DNA from: Serratia bockelmannii
GTDB taxonomy: Bacteria > Pseudomonadota > Gammaproteobacteria > Enterobacterales > Enterobacteriaceae
Length of the DNA stretch: 64,000 bases
NCBI RefSeq assembly: GCF_008011855.1
Contig: NZ_VOUX01000033.1
Location: forward strand, 744,001-808,000
Reading direction: 5' to 3'
Within the stretch, counting starts at the first letter, position 1, and each line of letters opens with the position of its first letter. Below the pieces are notes generated by a model. That model searched no databases. It was not told where the DNA came from and worked only from the letters and a program-made list of their open reading frames with translations. Position numbers and translations under genes: made by a program. Positions 17,787-29,111 of this stretch are shown here, piece by piece.

Positions 17787-18431
17787 TCAGAAACCGAGGC
17801 TGTCGAGCAGATCGTCGACCTGCGCCTGGTTGGCGATGACGCCGACGCCGTTCTGGTCGAGCTGCGGGCCGTTCAGCAGGCTGTCGTTCGGCCGTTTTTC
17901 CTTCACCGGCTGCTCCGGCATGTTTTCCATCAGCACCATCAGCAGCTGCTTTTCGATCTCCTGCACCACATCCATCATGCGCTTGATCACCTGACCGGTC
18001 AGATCCTGGAAGTCCTGCGCCATCATGATTTCCAGCAGCTGTGCGTTGGTGAAGGCCGTATGGCCCGGCACCTGATCCAGATACTGGCGCGTGTCGTTGA
18101 CCAGAGAACGCGCATCGTCCAGTTCGATGGGATTGGCGAACCACTCGTCCCAGCGCCCTTTCAACGCGTTGGCGCCGGATTCCAGCTCCGCCTGGCGCGG
18201 TTGCGCCGCCTCCACGCAGTTCAACGCCCGTTCCGCCGCCTGCGCCGTCATGGTTACGACATAGTCAAGACGGTCGCGCGCATCCGGGATCGCCTCTGCC
18301 GCCTGGGCGATCGCCTGATCGAGCCCCAGTTCGCGCATGCTGTCGCGCAGCATTCGGGTCAGTTGGCCGATGCGGGAGATGATCTCTCCCGCGGTCGCTG
18401 CATCGCTGGCAGGCATTGGAATGTCTCTCAT
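17787..18431 (-). CDS. cheZ: CheY-P phosphatase CheZ
   Basis: CheZ speeds dephosphorylation of CheY-P and so ends the tumble signal. The start at 18431 gives 214 residues, equal to E. coli, with AAGGAG 6 nt upstream. An upstream in-frame start would add ten residues that do not resemble the family. The catalytic helix [25 protein letters not shown] holds the key aspartate and glutamine. The C-terminal peptide [11 protein letters not shown] is the CheY-binding tail. It is 10 nt after cheY. Confidence 0.96.
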   Translation of the reverse strand: MRDIPMPASDAATAGEIISRIGQLTRMLRDSMRELGLDQAIAQAAEAIPDARDRLDYVVTMTAQAAERALNCVEAAQPRQAELESGANALKGRWDEWFANPIELDDARSLVNDTRQYLDQVPGHTAFTNAQLLEIMMAQDFQDLTGQVIKRMMDVVQEIEKQLLMVLMENMPEQPVKEKRPNDSLLNGPQLDQNGVGVIANQAQVDDLLDSLGF

Positions 18432-18441
18432 CGCCCTCTCC

Positions 18442-18927
<486 letters not shown>

Positions 18928-18933
18928 CTAAAA

Positions 18934-19983
18934 TTAAATGCGCAATGCCTGGCCGCCGGAAATCTGCGCCAACATGCGCTGGCTCATCCTGTCCAACTCA
19001 ACCACTTCGCTGACGCCGCCGCTGGCGATCGCCTCGCGCGGCATGCCGAACACCACGCAGCTCGCCTCGTTCTGCGCCAGGGTATAGGCCCCGGCGCGGT
19101 GCATCTCCAGCATCCCCGCCGCACCGTCGTTCCCCATGCCGGTGAGGATCACCCCCACCGCATTGCGGCCGGCATATTGCGCCACCGAACGGAACAGCAC
19201 GTCGACAGACGGACGATGGCGGTTGACCGCCGGGCCGTCATGCAGCTTCACCTGATAGTTGGCGCCGCTGCGCGCCAGCTCCAGGTGGCGGTCCCCCGGT
19301 GCGATGTAGGCGTGGCCCGGCAACACGCGCTCGCCGTCCTCCGCTTCTTTCACCGTGATCTGGCACAGTTTGTTCAGCCGCTCGGCGAACGAACGGGTGA
19401 AACCGGGCGGCATGTGCTGGGTGATCAGCAGCGCCGGACTGGTGGCCGGCAGCGGCTGCAGTACCTGGCGGATCGCTTCGGTGCCGCCGGTGGAGGCGCC
19501 GATGGCGATCAATTTTTCACTGCTCAGCAGCGGCGCGTGGCTGAGGATCGCCGGCGCCGGGCTGTTGGAACGCTGCGGCAGGCGCGCTCTGGCGGCGGTG
19601 CGGATCTTCTCGGCAATCAGTTCGCTGTAGGCCAACATGCCCTCACGGATACCGAGCTGCGGTTTGGTGACGAAGTCCACCGCGCCCAGCTCCAGCGCGC
19701 GCAGCGTGATCTCAGACCCTTTACCGGTCAGCGAAGAGACCATCACCACCGGCATCGGCCGCAGGCGCATCAGCTTCTCGAGGAAATCCAGCCCGTCCAT
19801 GCGCGGCATCTCGACGTCCAGCGTCAGCACCTGAGGATTAAATTTTTTGATCAGATCGCGCGCCACCAGCGGATCCGGCGCAGTCGCCACCATTTCCATG
19901 TCGGGATGGCCGTTCACGATTTCCGTCATCAGCTGACGCATCAGTGCCGAATCGTCTACGCATAACACTCTGATTTTACTCAT
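18934..19983 (-). CDS. cheB: Chemoreceptor methylesterase/deamidase CheB
   Basis: CheB removes methyl groups from, and deamidates, chemoreceptors. The 349-residue protein has a receiver domain with phosphorylation site D56 ([10 protein letters not shown]) and a C-terminal esterase domain. The catalytic triad is visible as S164 (IGASTGG), H190 (TQHMP) and D286 (GMGNDG), identical in number to Salmonella CheB. Its ATG overlaps the cheR stop as TAATG. Confidence 0.98.
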   Translation of the reverse strand: MSKIRVLCVDDSALMRQLMTEIVNGHPDMEMVATAPDPLVARDLIKKFNPQVLTLDVEMPRMDGLDFLEKLMRLRPMPVVMVSSLTGKGSEITLRALELGAVDFVTKPQLGIREGMLAYSELIAEKIRTAARARLPQRSNSPAPAILSHAPLLSSEKLIAIGASTGGTEAIRQVLQPLPATSPALLITQHMPPGFTRSFAERLNKLCQITVKEAEDGERVLPGHAYIAPGDRHLELARSGANYQVKLHDGPAVNRHRPSVDVLFRSVAQYAGRNAVGVILTGMGNDGAAGMLEMHRAGAYTLAQNEASCVVFGMPREAIASGGVSEVVELDRMSQRMLAQISGGQALRI

Positions 19984-20855
19984 TACCTCTCCTTGGTCAG
20001 CCCATACACGGTCTGCCCACGCAAGTAGAAATCCCGGCTGATCTGGCTGAAGTTCTCGGAGTGGCCAGCGAACATCAGCCCCCCCGGCTTAAGCAAGGGA
20101 ACGAAGCGGCGCAGGATGCGCTCCTGCGTCGCCTTATCGAAATAGATCATGACGTTGCGGCAAAAAATGGCGTCGAATTGCCCCGGCAGCGCCCACTCCG
20201 GCGCCAGCAGGTTCAGCGGCTGGAAGTTCACCCGCGCCGCCAGCTCCGGCCGCACGCGCACCAGCCCCTGATGCGGCCCGGTGCCACGCAGGAAATAGCG
20301 CTGCATTTGGGTCGGCGTCAGGGTGCGCAGATCTTCCTGGCGGTAAACGCCCGCTTCCGCTTTTTCCAGCACCTGCGTGTCGATGTCGCTGGCCCAGACC
20401 TGGCAACTGCCGGCCCGCAGGCCCAATGCATCGCTCAGCGTGATGGCGATCGAATACGGCTCTTCACCGGTCGAGGCCGCGGTGCTCCAGACGCTGTAGC
20501 CGTTCGGCCGCGAGCGCGCATGCTCCGCCAGGATCGGGAAGTGATGCGCCTCGCGGAAAAAGGCCGTCAGGTTGGTGGTCAACGCGTTGATGAACGCCTG
20601 CCACTCCGCGCTGTTCGGATCGCTTTCCAGCAGCGCCAAGTAGTCGCCGAAATCGTGCAATCCCAACAGCCGCAGCCGGCGCACCAGGCGGTTGTAAACC
20701 ATCTCGCGCTTATGCTCCGCCAGCACGATGCCGGCGCGTTGATAAATCAACTGGCTGATACGGCGAAAATGCACGTCCGACAGCGGCAGACGCTGCACCA
20801 TTTGCGTCAACATCGACGCTGTATCCCGGTTAGAAGTTGACGGCGCCTGTTTCAT
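19983..20855 (-). CDS. cheR: Chemoreceptor methyltransferase CheR
   Basis: CheR methylates glutamates on chemoreceptors using S-adenosylmethionine. The 290-residue protein has the N-terminal helical substrate-binding domain and the SAM-binding fold ([17 protein letters not shown] at about residues 120-136, and [14 protein letters not shown] further on). It should tether to the NWETF end of the Tsr-like receptor two genes upstream. It lies between the Tap-like receptor and cheB. Confidence 0.97.
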   Translation of the reverse strand: MKQAPSTSNRDTASMLTQMVQRLPLSDVHFRRISQLIYQRAGIVLAEHKREMVYNRLVRRLRLLGLHDFGDYLALLESDPNSAEWQAFINALTTNLTAFFREAHHFPILAEHARSRPNGYSVWSTAASTGEEPYSIAITLSDALGLRAGSCQVWASDIDTQVLEKAEAGVYRQEDLRTLTPTQMQRYFLRGTGPHQGLVRVRPELAARVNFQPLNLLAPEWALPGQFDAIFCRNVMIYFDKATQERILRRFVPLLKPGGLMFAGHSENFSQISRDFYLRGQTVYGLTKER

Positions 20856-20892
20856 GCCGCCTCACCGGAGAAAAACGTGCTGCTTATGCGGT

Positions 20893-22509
20893 TTAACAAT
20901 CTTGGGCTTCCTTTACCACGGGTGAAACTGCGTTGCTGCTGTTACCTGGCGCGACGAAGTTATCGTCCGCCAGACGGAATACCGCGACCGCGTCGGCCAG
21001 GGTAATGGCCTGCTCTTCCAGCGCGGTGGCGGCAGAAGCGGACTCTTCCACCAACGCGGCGTTCTGCTGGGTGACCTGATCCATCTGGGTCACCGCCTGC
21101 GTCACCTGCTCGATGCCGCGGCTCTGTTCATCCGACGCCGACGCGATCTCGCCCATGATGTCGGTCACGCGGGTCACCGAACGCACAATGTCCTGCATGG
21201 TGGCGCCGGAGTTTTCCACCAGCACCGAGCCGTGCTTGACGCGGCTGACCGATTCGTCGATCAGCCCCTTGATCTCTTTCGCCGCCTGCGCGCTGCGGCT
21301 CGCCAGGTTGCGCACTTCGCCGGCGACCACGGCGAAACCGCGCCCTTGTTCACCGGCGCGCGCCGCTTCCACCGCCGCATTGAGCGCCAGAATGTTGGTC
21401 TGGAAGGCGATGCCGTCAATCACGCTGGTGATGGCGCCGATTTTCTGCGAACTGTTGGCGATATCGTGCATGGTGGTGACCACATCGCCGGCCAGCTCGC
21501 CGCCCTTGGCCGCGGTGGCCGAGGCGTCACGTGCCAGCTGAGAGGCCTGCCGCGCATTGTCGGCGTTCTGTTTCACCGTCGCGGTCAGCTGTTCCATGCT
21601 GGCGGCGGTCTCTTCCAGCGAAGCGGCCTGCTGCTCGGTGCGGGAAGACAGATCGTTATTGCCTTCGGAGATTTCCTGCAGGCCGATCAGAATCGACTCC
21701 GCCCCGTCGCGCACCGCGCCGACGGTGCCGATCAGCGACTGCTGCGTGCGTTGCAGGCTGGCGAACAGCATGCTGATTTCATTGCGGCCGTACACCTGAA
21801 TCGGCGTCGCCAAATCGCCGGCGGCGATGCGTTCAAAGTGGCTGCGGATTTGGTTCAACGGCTGTACCAACATGGTGCGCAACCACCACATGGCGCTGCC
21901 GGTCACCACGATCAGCATCAAGACCGCCCCCGCCAGCATCAGGCCCGCCAGCGTGAAGGAGAACTGGTTGGCGTCCCTGGCTTCGCTGATGTCGCCGTTG
22001 ACCAACTGCAGGTACTGCACGAAGTCGGCCTCGAACAGGTCCTGGGTTTTCTGCGTCGGCTGATCCATAAACGCCTGCAGCTCGCCCTTTTCCAGGAAAC
22101 CGATCAGTTCACGCAGCGCGCCGCGCAGCCGCTCGTAGCTGGCCTTGGTGGTGGCCGTCTGCTGGCTTTGCTGTTCACTGCTGCGTTCAACCGCCATGAA
22201 CTGATTGAAATAGAGATCGGCCTTCTGCAGCGAACTGCGGGCGCTGCTCATCAGTTCGTTCACCTGCTCCTGCGGCAGCTTCAGCGCCGCGCGGGTGCCG
22301 GCGCGGTTCAGCGTATTGCGCGCCTGCAACAGCGACACCCAACTCAGGCTGAGCGAATCGCGCTGCTGGCTGCCGAGGGTGATGATGTCGAGGTTGTGGT
22401 TATCGGAGCGAAACGCGGAATACGACAGGCCGCTGCTGGCCAACTGCAGAACGCAGAAGGTCATCAACAACAGGAATAAGCTGGTAGAGATACGGATTCG
22501 GTTAAACAC
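20893..22509 (-). CDS. tap: Tap-like methyl-accepting chemoreceptor
   Basis: This is an inner-membrane receptor of 538 residues: one N-terminal membrane segment (MFNRIRISTSLFLLLM...), a periplasmic four-helix domain, a second membrane segment near residues 187-212, a HAMP domain, and the coiled-coil signalling tip ([35 protein letters not shown]). The opening MFNRIRIST-LFL and the gene order before cheR match E. coli Tap, the dipeptide and pyrimidine receptor. It lacks a C-terminal NWETF peptide, also as Tap does, so its methylation should depend on partner receptors. Ligand specificity is inferred. Confidence 0.88.
   Translation of the reverse strand: MFNRIRISTSLFLLLMTFCVLQLASSGLSYSAFRSDNHNLDIITLGSQQRDSLSLSWVSLLQARNTLNRAGTRAALKLPQEQVNELMSSARSSLQKADLYFNQFMAVERSSEQQSQQTATTKASYERLRGALRELIGFLEKGELQAFMDQPTQKTQDLFEADFVQYLQLVNGDISEARDANQFSFTLAGLMLAGAVLMLIVVTGSAMWWLRTMLVQPLNQIRSHFERIAAGDLATPIQVYGRNEISMLFASLQRTQQSLIGTVGAVRDGAESILIGLQEISEGNNDLSSRTEQQAASLEETAASMEQLTATVKQNADNARQASQLARDASATAAKGGELAGDVVTTMHDIANSSQKIGAITSVIDGIAFQTNILALNAAVEAARAGEQGRGFAVVAGEVRNLASRSAQAAKEIKGLIDESVSRVKHGSVLVENSGATMQDIVRSVTRVTDIMGEIASASDEQSRGIEQVTQAVTQMDQVTQQNAALVEESASAATALEEQAITLADAVAVFRLADDNFVAPGNSSNAVSPVVKEAQDC
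21560..21621. repeat. 62-nt exact direct repeat, copy 1 (inside tap)
   Basis: This stretch in the signalling domain is identical, base for base, to 23295-23356 in the neighbouring Tsr-like gene, in the same orientation. It encodes part of the segment around [14 protein letters not shown]. Confidence 0.95.
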
Positions 22510-22585
22510 TGTGAACCTCCTTGCAGCCGGCCGGCGACCGGCCTACGTAGGGAAAAGGGCCCCTGCGAGAGAGGCCCGATACCGG

Positions 22586-24256
22586 TCAGAACGTTTCCCA
22601 GTTATCCTGCAGATCGCTGGCGTTCATTTTCTTATGATTGATTACCGGTGTTACCGTCGCCTTGCTGGTGACAGGCGCTTTAAACTCTTCCTGGCCTTCC
22701 TGCCTCAGGCGGAATACCGCCACCGACTGGGTCAGCATGCTGGCCTGTTCTTCCAGCGCCGCCGCCGCCGAGGCGGATTCTTCCACCAACGAGGCGTTCT
22801 GCTGGGTGACGCGGTCCATTTCCGCTACCGCCTGGCCAACCTGATCGATACCGCGGCTCTGCTCGTCCGACGCCGAGGCGATTTCGCCCATGATGTCGGT
22901 CACGCGGGTGACGGCATTGACGATGTCGCCCATGGTTTCACCGGCGCTTTCGACCAGCACAGAGCCCATATCGACGCGGCTGACCGAATCTTCGATCAGG
23001 CCTTTGATCTCTTTCGCCGCCTGCGCGCTGCGCTGCGCCAGGTTACGCACTTCGCCGGCCACCACCGCGAAGCCGCGGCCCTGCTCGCCGGCACGCGCCG
23101 CTTCCACCGCGGCGTTCAACGCCAGGATGTTGGTCTGGAAGGCGATACCGTCGATCACGCCGGTGATATCGGCAATTTTCTGCGAGCTGCCGGCGATGTC
23201 ATGCATGGTCTGCACCACGTTGGCCACAACCTTGCCGCCTTTCTGTGCGGTTTCGGAGGCGCTCAACGCCAGCTGTGAAGCCTGACGGGCGTTTTCGGCG
23301 TTCTGTTTCACCGTCGCGGTCAGCTGTTCCATGCTGGCGGCGGTCTCTTCCAGCGACGCGGCCTGCTGCTCGGTGCGGGAGGAGAGATCGTTGTTGCCCG
23401 CAGCGATTTCTGACGCGCCGCTGTAGATGGCATCCGCGCCCTGACGTACGCCGCTGACGGTTTCAATCAGTTCGCCTTGCATGTGTTTCAGGCTGGCCGC
23501 CAGCACGCCCATTTCGTTGCGGCTGTTGACGACGATCTGCTGAGTCAGGTCGCCGGCGGCGATCTGTTTGATGTGATCGATCATGCGGTTCAGCGGGCGC
23601 ACCAGGATGTGATGGATACCGGTCCAGACCAGCACGATCACCGCCAGCACCACCACCAGGATCACGATCAGCGTCCAGATGGCCGAGTTATAGGAGCTGT
23701 TGCTGCCGTCGACTGCGATTTGATAGAGCTTGCCGTTTTGCTCCAGGTAAACGTTGTAGCTCTGCTCAAAGTTGTCCTGGTAGCTCTGCGTAGGCTGATC
23801 GAAGAACGCGTTGATCTTGCCTTCGCCCAGCAGTTGGATCAGCTCGGAGAGCGCACCGTACAGAATGTCGTATTGCTGTTTAACGCGTTCCGCCGACTGG
23901 GGGTCCTGACGCGGATCCTGCGGGATTTTTTCGTACGCGGCATAGTGTCTTTCCGCTTCGCCCAGCTCTTCTTTCGCCTTGGCCAGCAGTTCATCAATGG
24001 TGGCGCCGCTGCCGATCTTGTTGGTATCCATCATGTAGCGAATACCGGCACGGTTCAGGGAGTTGCGCGCCTGCAGCAGGTCAACGCGGCTTTCACTCAG
24101 CTGCAGCTGCTGCTGGCGGATAGTTTGCAGGACGGTAAAGTTTTCCTTATCGCTTTTCAGCGAGGAGAAAAAGAGTCCGCCCGAAATCAACTGCAAGGCG
24201 CCAAACAGCACCAACACCAGCAACAGGCTGGTGACCACCTTCATACGATTTAACAT
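22586..24256 (-). CDS. tsr: Tsr-like serine chemoreceptor
   Basis: This 556-residue receptor begins [23 protein letters not shown], nearly the E. coli Tsr opening. It keeps the serine-pocket helix [23 protein letters not shown] and the [11 protein letters not shown] segment. It ends NWETF, the tether for CheR and CheB. The start at 24256 fits the family; an upstream in-frame reading adds 25 unrelated residues through the promoter. It occupies the place of tar in the E. coli operon, and a perfect sigma-28 promoter lies just upstream, so it can be expressed apart from cheAW. Confidence 0.92.
   Translation of the reverse strand: MLNRMKVVTSLLLVLVLFGALQLISGGLFFSSLKSDKENFTVLQTIRQQQLQLSESRVDLLQARNSLNRAGIRYMMDTNKIGSGATIDELLAKAKEELGEAERHYAAYEKIPQDPRQDPQSAERVKQQYDILYGALSELIQLLGEGKINAFFDQPTQSYQDNFEQSYNVYLEQNGKLYQIAVDGSNSSYNSAIWTLIVILVVVLAVIVLVWTGIHHILVRPLNRMIDHIKQIAAGDLTQQIVVNSRNEMGVLAASLKHMQGELIETVSGVRQGADAIYSGASEIAAGNNDLSSRTEQQAASLEETAASMEQLTATVKQNAENARQASQLALSASETAQKGGKVVANVVQTMHDIAGSSQKIADITGVIDGIAFQTNILALNAAVEAARAGEQGRGFAVVAGEVRNLAQRSAQAAKEIKGLIEDSVSRVDMGSVLVESAGETMGDIVNAVTRVTDIMGEIASASDEQSRGIDQVGQAVAEMDRVTQQNASLVEESASAAAALEEQASMLTQSVAVFRLRQEGQEEFKAPVTSKATVTPVINHKKMNASDLQDNWETF
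23295..23356. repeat. 62-nt exact direct repeat, copy 2 (inside tsr-like gene)
   Basis: Partner of 21560-21621. The copies are 1,735 bp apart, in frame with each other, and a candidate for gene conversion or deletion between the two receptor genes. Confidence 0.95.
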
Positions 24257-24311
24257 GATTTCCCTTGTTGAAGCCCGCGCAGACAGGCTCTGATGACGTT
24301 GAATGTGAGAG

Positions 24312-24338
24312 TTATCGGCGCCGCGCGGCAAAACTTTA
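24312..24338 (-). promoter_or_regulatory. Perfect-consensus sigma-28 promoter for the Tsr-like receptor
   Basis: On the minus strand this reads TAAAGTTT-N11-GCCGATAA with no mismatch to the FliA consensus. It lies 55 nt before the receptor start and after the hairpin that follows cheW, so the receptor and the genes to cheZ have their own class 3 promoter. Confidence 0.92.
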
Positions 24339-24418
24339 TGCGGGAAAGTAACTATTTTTAGTGGGGGTTACAGGTACGGTCTGCGGCATCGCGACAGGTC
24401 AGGAAGAGTGATGGATGA

Positions 24419-24440
24419 AGGGGGCAGCGCCCTGCCCCCT
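24419..24440 (-). terminator. Hairpin after cheW
   Basis: AGGGGGCAG and CTGCCCCCT form a 9-bp GC-rich stem with a 4-nt loop, 12 nt beyond the cheW stop. No T-run follows on the minus strand, so it may attenuate rather than fully stop the mot-che transcript. Confidence 0.5.
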
Positions 24441-24451
24441 GGGATCATGAA

Positions 24452-24961
24452 TCAGACGCTTTTCGCCACGCTGTCGACCAGCGACATCTCTTCGCTGCTC
24501 AGCAGCTTTTCGATATCCACCAGGATCAACATGCGCTCGCCCAGCGAACCGAGGCCGGTCAGGTATTCAGTCGCCAGCGTCACCGCGAACTCCGGCGCCG
24601 GACGGATCTGCTCGGCGGTCAATGACAGCACGTCGGAGACGCCGTCAACCACGATGCCCACCACGCGCTGGCCAAAGTTCAGTACGATCACCACGGTGTT
24701 CTCATCGTAAGACACGCTTTGCTGCGAGAATTTCACCCGCAGATCGATGATCGGGACGATCACGCCGCGCAGGTTAGTGACCCCCTTGATGAACGCCGGG
24801 GTGTTGGCGATGCGGGTCACCTGATCGTAGCCGCGAATTTCCTGCACCTTGAGGATATCGATGCCGTACTCCTCGTTGCCCAGGGTGAAAATCAGAAACT
24901 CTTGCCCTACCGTTTCGCCAGCCAACTTGCTGACGGCTGCCAATCCTGCCATATCATTCAC
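24452..24961 (-). CDS. cheW: Chemotaxis coupling protein CheW
   Basis: CheW links CheA to receptor tips in the chemosensory array. The 169-residue protein has the SH3-like CheW fold. It is nearly identical to E. coli over [57 protein letters not shown] and ends [19 protein letters not shown]. It is 23 nt downstream of cheA and followed by a GC-rich hairpin. Confidence 0.98.
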   Translation of the reverse strand: MNDMAGLAAVSKLAGETVGQEFLIFTLGNEEYGIDILKVQEIRGYDQVTRIANTPAFIKGVTNLRGVIVPIIDLRVKFSQQSVSYDENTVVIVLNFGQRVVGIVVDGVSDVLSLTAEQIRPAPEFAVTLATEYLTGLGSLGERMLILVDIEKLLSSEEMSLVDSVAKSV

Positions 24962-24984
24962 CTTTTAAATCAATAAACTCATTA

Positions 24985-27006
24985 TTATGCGGCGGCGTCC
25001 GTCAGACGCTTTTCACGGTTCAAGGTTTGCAACGCCGAGACATCGACGATCAAGGCTACGCTGCCGTCGCCCAAAATGGTCGCGGCGGAGATGCCCGGCA
25101 CTTTGCGGTAGTTGCTTTCCAGATTCTTCACCACCACCTGATGCTGGCCGATCAGCTGATCCACCAGCAACGCATAGCGGCGGCCGGCACTTTGCAGGAT
25201 GACGACGATGCCCTGCGTGGCGTCGGTTTTGGCGCCTTCCACTTCAAATACCCGATACAGTTCTACCAGCGGCAGGTATTCGCCGCGCACCTGCAGCACG
25301 CGTTCGCCGCCGGCCAACGGATGAAGATCTTCCGCCTGCGGCTGCAGCGATTCCATCACCGCGTTCAGCGGCAGAATGAAGACTTCGTCGTTCACCTTGA
25401 CCGACATGCCGTCAAGGATCGCCAGCGTCAACGGCAGCAGGATGCGGATGGTGGTGCCTTTACCGGCCTGTGAACGGATCTCGACGTGGCCGCCCATCTC
25501 CTGAATATTCCGTTTCACCACGTCCATGCCGACGCCACGGCCGGAAACGTCGGTCACCTGCTCGGCGGTAGAGAAGCCCGGAGCAAAGATCAGCATGCCG
25601 ACCTCTTCGTCGCTCATGCTGTCGCTGACCGCCAGCCCTTGCGACGCGGCCTTGGCGAGAATTTTTTCGCGGTTCAGGCCGGCGCCATCGTCGATGACCT
25701 CAATACAGATGTTGCCACCCTGATGTTCGGCCGACAGCACCAGATTGCCCACCGCCGATTTACCGGCGGCGATGCGGGTGGCCGGTTCTTCGATACCGTG
25801 ATCGAGGCTGTTGCGCACCAGGTGCGTCAACGGATCGATAATCCGTTCGATCAGGCTCTTGTCCAGTTCGGTGGAGCTGCCCTGCAGCGTCAGTTCCACC
25901 TGTTTGTTCAGCTTGCCGGCCAAATCGCGCACCAGGCGCGGGTAGCGGCTGAAGACATATTCCATCGGCATCATGCGGATCGACATGACCGACTCTTGAA
26001 GATCGCGCGCGTTACGCTCCAGCTGGCTCATGCTGTTCAGCAGATCGCCGTGGTTCACCGGATCCAGCGTGCCGGAGCGTTGCGCCAGCATCGACTGGGT
26101 GATCACCAGTTCGCCCACCAGGTTGATCAGCTGATCCACTTTTTCCACCGCCACGCGAATGCTGGTGGATTCGCTCGCCTTGGCGCGCGCTTTTGGCGCT
26201 TCCGCCGCTGCGGCGGCCGGTTTAGTGGCGGGCGGCACGGCGCTGGCGACCGGCGCTGGCGCAGGTTCCGGCACGGCGACCGCTTCCGGTAAGCTCGCTT
26301 CCACGGCGGCCGGTTCGCTTTGCGTCGGCGTCGAGAAGCTGATTTGTTCCGGTTCCAACACGAAGCACAGCACGGCGCTGATGTCGTCTTCGCTGGCGGA
26401 GGTGAGCAACGTCACGTCCAGACTGTGTTCCGTCTGATGCGGATCTTTAACCTCGCCGAGGTTGCCCAGCTCTTCCAACATCAAGGGGATTTCACTGGCT
26501 TTTAGCCCGTTCAGGCTGATGCGCATGCCGCCTTCGATCGCCGCCGGCGCGGCTGCGTGCTGAACAACGGGCTGCTGAACGGCCGGTTGAACCGCGGGCG
26601 CCTCCTGCTGCTGTTGCGCTTCCAACGCCAGCTGGCGCAGCGCCTGGCAAATGTATTCAAAGCTTTCGGCGTCAGGCTGTTGCGAGGTTTTATAGGCGTC
26701 CAGTTGCTCCTGCATAATGTCTTTGGTTTCCAGAAACAGGTTGATAATCTCGGTGCTCAGGCTCATTTCCTGGCGTCTTGCACCGTCCAGCAGGTTCTCC
26801 AGCAGGTGGGTAGTTTCCTGCAGCACCGAAAAGCCAAAGGTCGCCGCACCGCCCTTGATCGAGTGTGCCGCGCGGAAGATGGCGTTCAACGGCTCGATAT
26901 CGGGGGCCAGCGGATCCAGCTCAAGCAGGTGTTGCTCCATGTCGGCCAGCAACTCGTCCGCCTCATCAAAGAAGGTCTGATAAAAATCGCTAATGTCCAT
27001 GCTCAC
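24985..27006 (-). CDS. cheA: Chemotaxis histidine kinase CheA
   Basis: CheA phosphorylates CheY and CheB in response to receptors. The 673-residue protein has the P1 domain with H48 ([10 protein letters not shown]), a P2 CheY/CheB-binding region, an Ala/Pro-rich linker (about 235-270), dimerisation and ATPase domains ([31 protein letters not shown]) and a C-terminal CheW-like domain. It starts at GTG (MSMDISDF), as in E. coli, and this GTGA overlaps the motB stop. An internal ATG in the DIMQEQL segment is where the short form CheA-S starts in E. coli. Confidence 0.98.
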   Translation of the reverse strand: MSMDISDFYQTFFDEADELLADMEQHLLELDPLAPDIEPLNAIFRAAHSIKGGAATFGFSVLQETTHLLENLLDGARRQEMSLSTEIINLFLETKDIMQEQLDAYKTSQQPDAESFEYICQALRQLALEAQQQQEAPAVQPAVQQPVVQHAAAPAAIEGGMRISLNGLKASEIPLMLEELGNLGEVKDPHQTEHSLDVTLLTSASEDDISAVLCFVLEPEQISFSTPTQSEPAAVEASLPEAVAVPEPAPAPVASAVPPATKPAAAAAEAPKARAKASESTSIRVAVEKVDQLINLVGELVITQSMLAQRSGTLDPVNHGDLLNSMSQLERNARDLQESVMSIRMMPMEYVFSRYPRLVRDLAGKLNKQVELTLQGSSTELDKSLIERIIDPLTHLVRNSLDHGIEEPATRIAAGKSAVGNLVLSAEHQGGNICIEVIDDGAGLNREKILAKAASQGLAVSDSMSDEEVGMLIFAPGFSTAEQVTDVSGRGVGMDVVKRNIQEMGGHVEIRSQAGKGTTIRILLPLTLAILDGMSVKVNDEVFILPLNAVMESLQPQAEDLHPLAGGERVLQVRGEYLPLVELYRVFEVEGAKTDATQGIVVILQSAGRRYALLVDQLIGQHQVVVKNLESNYRKVPGISAATILGDGSVALIVDVSALQTLNREKRLTDAAA

Positions 27007-28079
27007 GGGGTCACCTCTGGCTGTGAGTCGCGGTTAGTCGGTGCGGGCGCAGCCGCCGATTGTTCCGGCGTTTGGCCGGCCGGGGCTATCGCCGGGGATG
27101 TCTGCGATTGGGCGGCAGGGTCCATCGCCGGCGGCGTCGCTTGATCGGTCGGCGTTACCGCCTGGGGTTCCGGCGTTTGGCTGGCCGGCGCAGTCGCCGA
27201 CGGCGCCAGCTGCTTCAGGCTATCCGGCTGGGCGATATCCATCGCGTTGCTTTCGGCATTTTCGTGTTCGATGCCCTCTTGCGTTTGCTTGTTCAGCACC
27301 AGCACGGTGATACGACGGTTGATCGCATCATCGGCGCCGTGCTGTTTCAGGCTCATGGTGGCCGCCATGCCCACTACCCGCAGCACCTTGCCTTCCGCCA
27401 GGCCGCCGGCAATCAGCTCGCGTCGGGAGGCGTTGGCGCGATCGGCCGACAGTTCCCAGTTGCTGTAGCCGCGCTCGCCGGTGGCGTAAGGGATATCATC
27501 GGTGTGGCCGGACAGGCTGATCTTGTTCGGCAGGTCGTTGAGGATCGGCGCTATCGCCCGCAGAATATCGCGCATATAACTCTCGACCTGCGCGCTGCCG
27601 GTTTTGAACATCGGCCGGTTCTGGCTATCGATAATCTGAATGCGCAGCCCCTCATCCATCATGTTGATCAACAGATGCGGACGCAGCGCCTTCAGGCGCG
27701 GATCGGACTCAATCAACTCATCCAGCTTTTCGCGCAGCTTGTTTAGGCGCAGCTCTTCGGCGCGCGAGTCCGGCGAGTCGACCTGCTTTCTCACCAGGCC
27801 ATGCTGTTGCGTCGGATCGTCGCCGCCGCCCGGGATTGGGCTGCTTTCGGAACTGCTCTTGTCGCCGCTGGTGAGGGCAACCTTGAGCGGCGTGCGGAAA
27901 TATTCGGCGATTTGCGTCAGCTCCTGCGGGCTGGCGATCGCCAGCAGCCACATCACCAGGAAGAACGCCATCATCGCCGTCATAAAGTCGGCATAAGCGA
28001 TCTTCCAGGAGCCGCCGTGATGGGCGGCATGATGCGACTTGCGCTTTCTGACCAGAACGACCGGATGATTCTGTTTCAT
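27003..28079 (-). CDS. motB: Flagellar stator protein MotB
   Basis: MotB forms the proton channel with MotA and anchors the stator to peptidoglycan. The 358-residue protein has a basic N-terminus, a single membrane helix with the proton-carrying aspartate D31 ([17 protein letters not shown]), a plug/linker, and an OmpA-like domain ([35 protein letters not shown]). The C-terminal 75 residues form a Pro/Ala/Gln/Thr-rich tail, longer than the E. coli tail (308 residues in all). It overlaps motA by 4 nt and cheA by 3 nt. Confidence 0.97.
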   Translation of the reverse strand: MKQNHPVVLVRKRKSHHAAHHGGSWKIAYADFMTAMMAFFLVMWLLAIASPQELTQIAEYFRTPLKVALTSGDKSSSESSPIPGGGDDPTQQHGLVRKQVDSPDSRAEELRLNKLREKLDELIESDPRLKALRPHLLINMMDEGLRIQIIDSQNRPMFKTGSAQVESYMRDILRAIAPILNDLPNKISLSGHTDDIPYATGERGYSNWELSADRANASRRELIAGGLAEGKVLRVVGMAATMSLKQHGADDAINRRITVLVLNKQTQEGIEHENAESNAMDIAQPDSLKQLAPSATAPASQTPEPQAVTPTDQATPPAMDPAAQSQTSPAIAPAGQTPEQSAAAPAPTNRDSQPEVTP

Positions 28080-28966
28080 GCTTCTTCTTCTTCCGTCGCC
28101 TGCTGCGCCGGCGCTTTCACGCGGCGCACGTGTTCTTCCAGCTCAACGAAAGAAGGACGTTCGGTGGTATACAGCGTTTTGCGGCCAAACTCGACCGCGA
28201 TCTGCGGTGCGTATCCGTTCAGGCTCGACAGCAGCGTGACCTTGATGCACTGCATCATCTTGACGTTTTCGGCGCTCTTCTGGCGCAGCAACGTGGCCAG
28301 CGGCGAGATGAAGCCGTAGGCCAACAGAATACCGAGGAAAGTACCGACCATGGCGTTAGCGATCAGCGCGCCCAGTTCCGCGGCCGGCCGATCGGCCGAA
28401 GCCAGGGCGTGTACCACCCCCATCACCGCCGCGACGATACCGAACGCAGGCAAGGAGTCACCCACCATCGCCAAACTGCCGGCGGGCACTTCGCTTTCCT
28501 GCTCGTAGGTTTCGATCTCTTCGTCCATCAGCGCTTCGATCTCGAACGCATTCATATTGCCGCTCACCATCAGCCGTAAATAGTCGGTAATGAACTCCAC
28601 CAGGGTGTTATCGGCAAGGATGCGCGGATAATTAGAGAAAATTTCACTTTCTTGCGGATTATCGATGTCGAACTCGAGCGACAGCATGCCTTGCTGACGC
28701 GATTTGGCCAGCAGGCGGAACAACAGCGCCATCAGATCCATGTACAGATCTTTGTTGTATTTGGAACGGCGCATCAGCCGCGGCAGCGCGCGCAGCGTGG
28801 CCTTGATCGCCTTGCCGTTGTTGCCGACGATGAAAGCGCCGACACCCGCCCCGCCGATAATCAGAAACTCCGCCGGTTGGTATAACGCACCGAGATGACC
28901 GCCCACGATCAGGTAGCCGCCAAACACCGCACCCAATACCACGAGATAACCCAAAATAACTAGCAC
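28076..28966 (-). CDS. motA: Flagellar stator protein MotA
   Basis: MotA is the torque-generating stator subunit with four membrane segments and a large cytoplasmic loop. I place the start at the GTG at 28966, giving [19 protein letters not shown], because AAGGA lies 6 nt before it and E. coli motA also starts at this GTG. The ATG six bases upstream sits directly against the AAGGA. The conserved [25 protein letters not shown] and the [29 protein letters not shown] segment are present. It has 296 residues (295 in E. coli). It starts the motAB-cheAW unit. Confidence 0.96.
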   Translation of the reverse strand: MLVILGYLVVLGAVFGGYLIVGGHLGALYQPAEFLIIGGAGVGAFIVGNNGKAIKATLRALPRLMRRSKYNKDLYMDLMALLFRLLAKSRQQGMLSLEFDIDNPQESEIFSNYPRILADNTLVEFITDYLRLMVSGNMNAFEIEALMDEEIETYEQESEVPAGSLAMVGDSLPAFGIVAAVMGVVHALASADRPAAELGALIANAMVGTFLGILLAYGFISPLATLLRQKSAENVKMMQCIKVTLLSSLNGYAPQIAVEFGRKTLYTTERPSFVELEEHVRRVKAPAQQATEEEEA

Positions 28967-29044
28967 ACGCATTCCTTAAATTAACAATGTGGATGGAAGG
29001 TGGGGCAAACGCGCCCTGGCGCGACAGACCAGGCTGCGTGTCTG

Positions 29045-29062
29045 GGGGCGGCATGCCGCCCC
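29045..29062. other. Perfect 18-bp palindrome between flhC and motA
   Basis: GGGGCGGCATGCCGCCCC reads the same on both strands and would fold into a 7- to 8-bp hairpin in RNA. It lies about 50 nt after the flhC stop and 80 nt before motA. No T-run follows. It may attenuate read-through from flhDC into motA; I find no good sigma-28 promoter for motA in this gap. Confidence 0.5.
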
Positions 29063-29111
29063 TGCGTATCACACGTCGGTATTCATTGCCGAGAGCCGGC
29101 AACGTGGCGGC

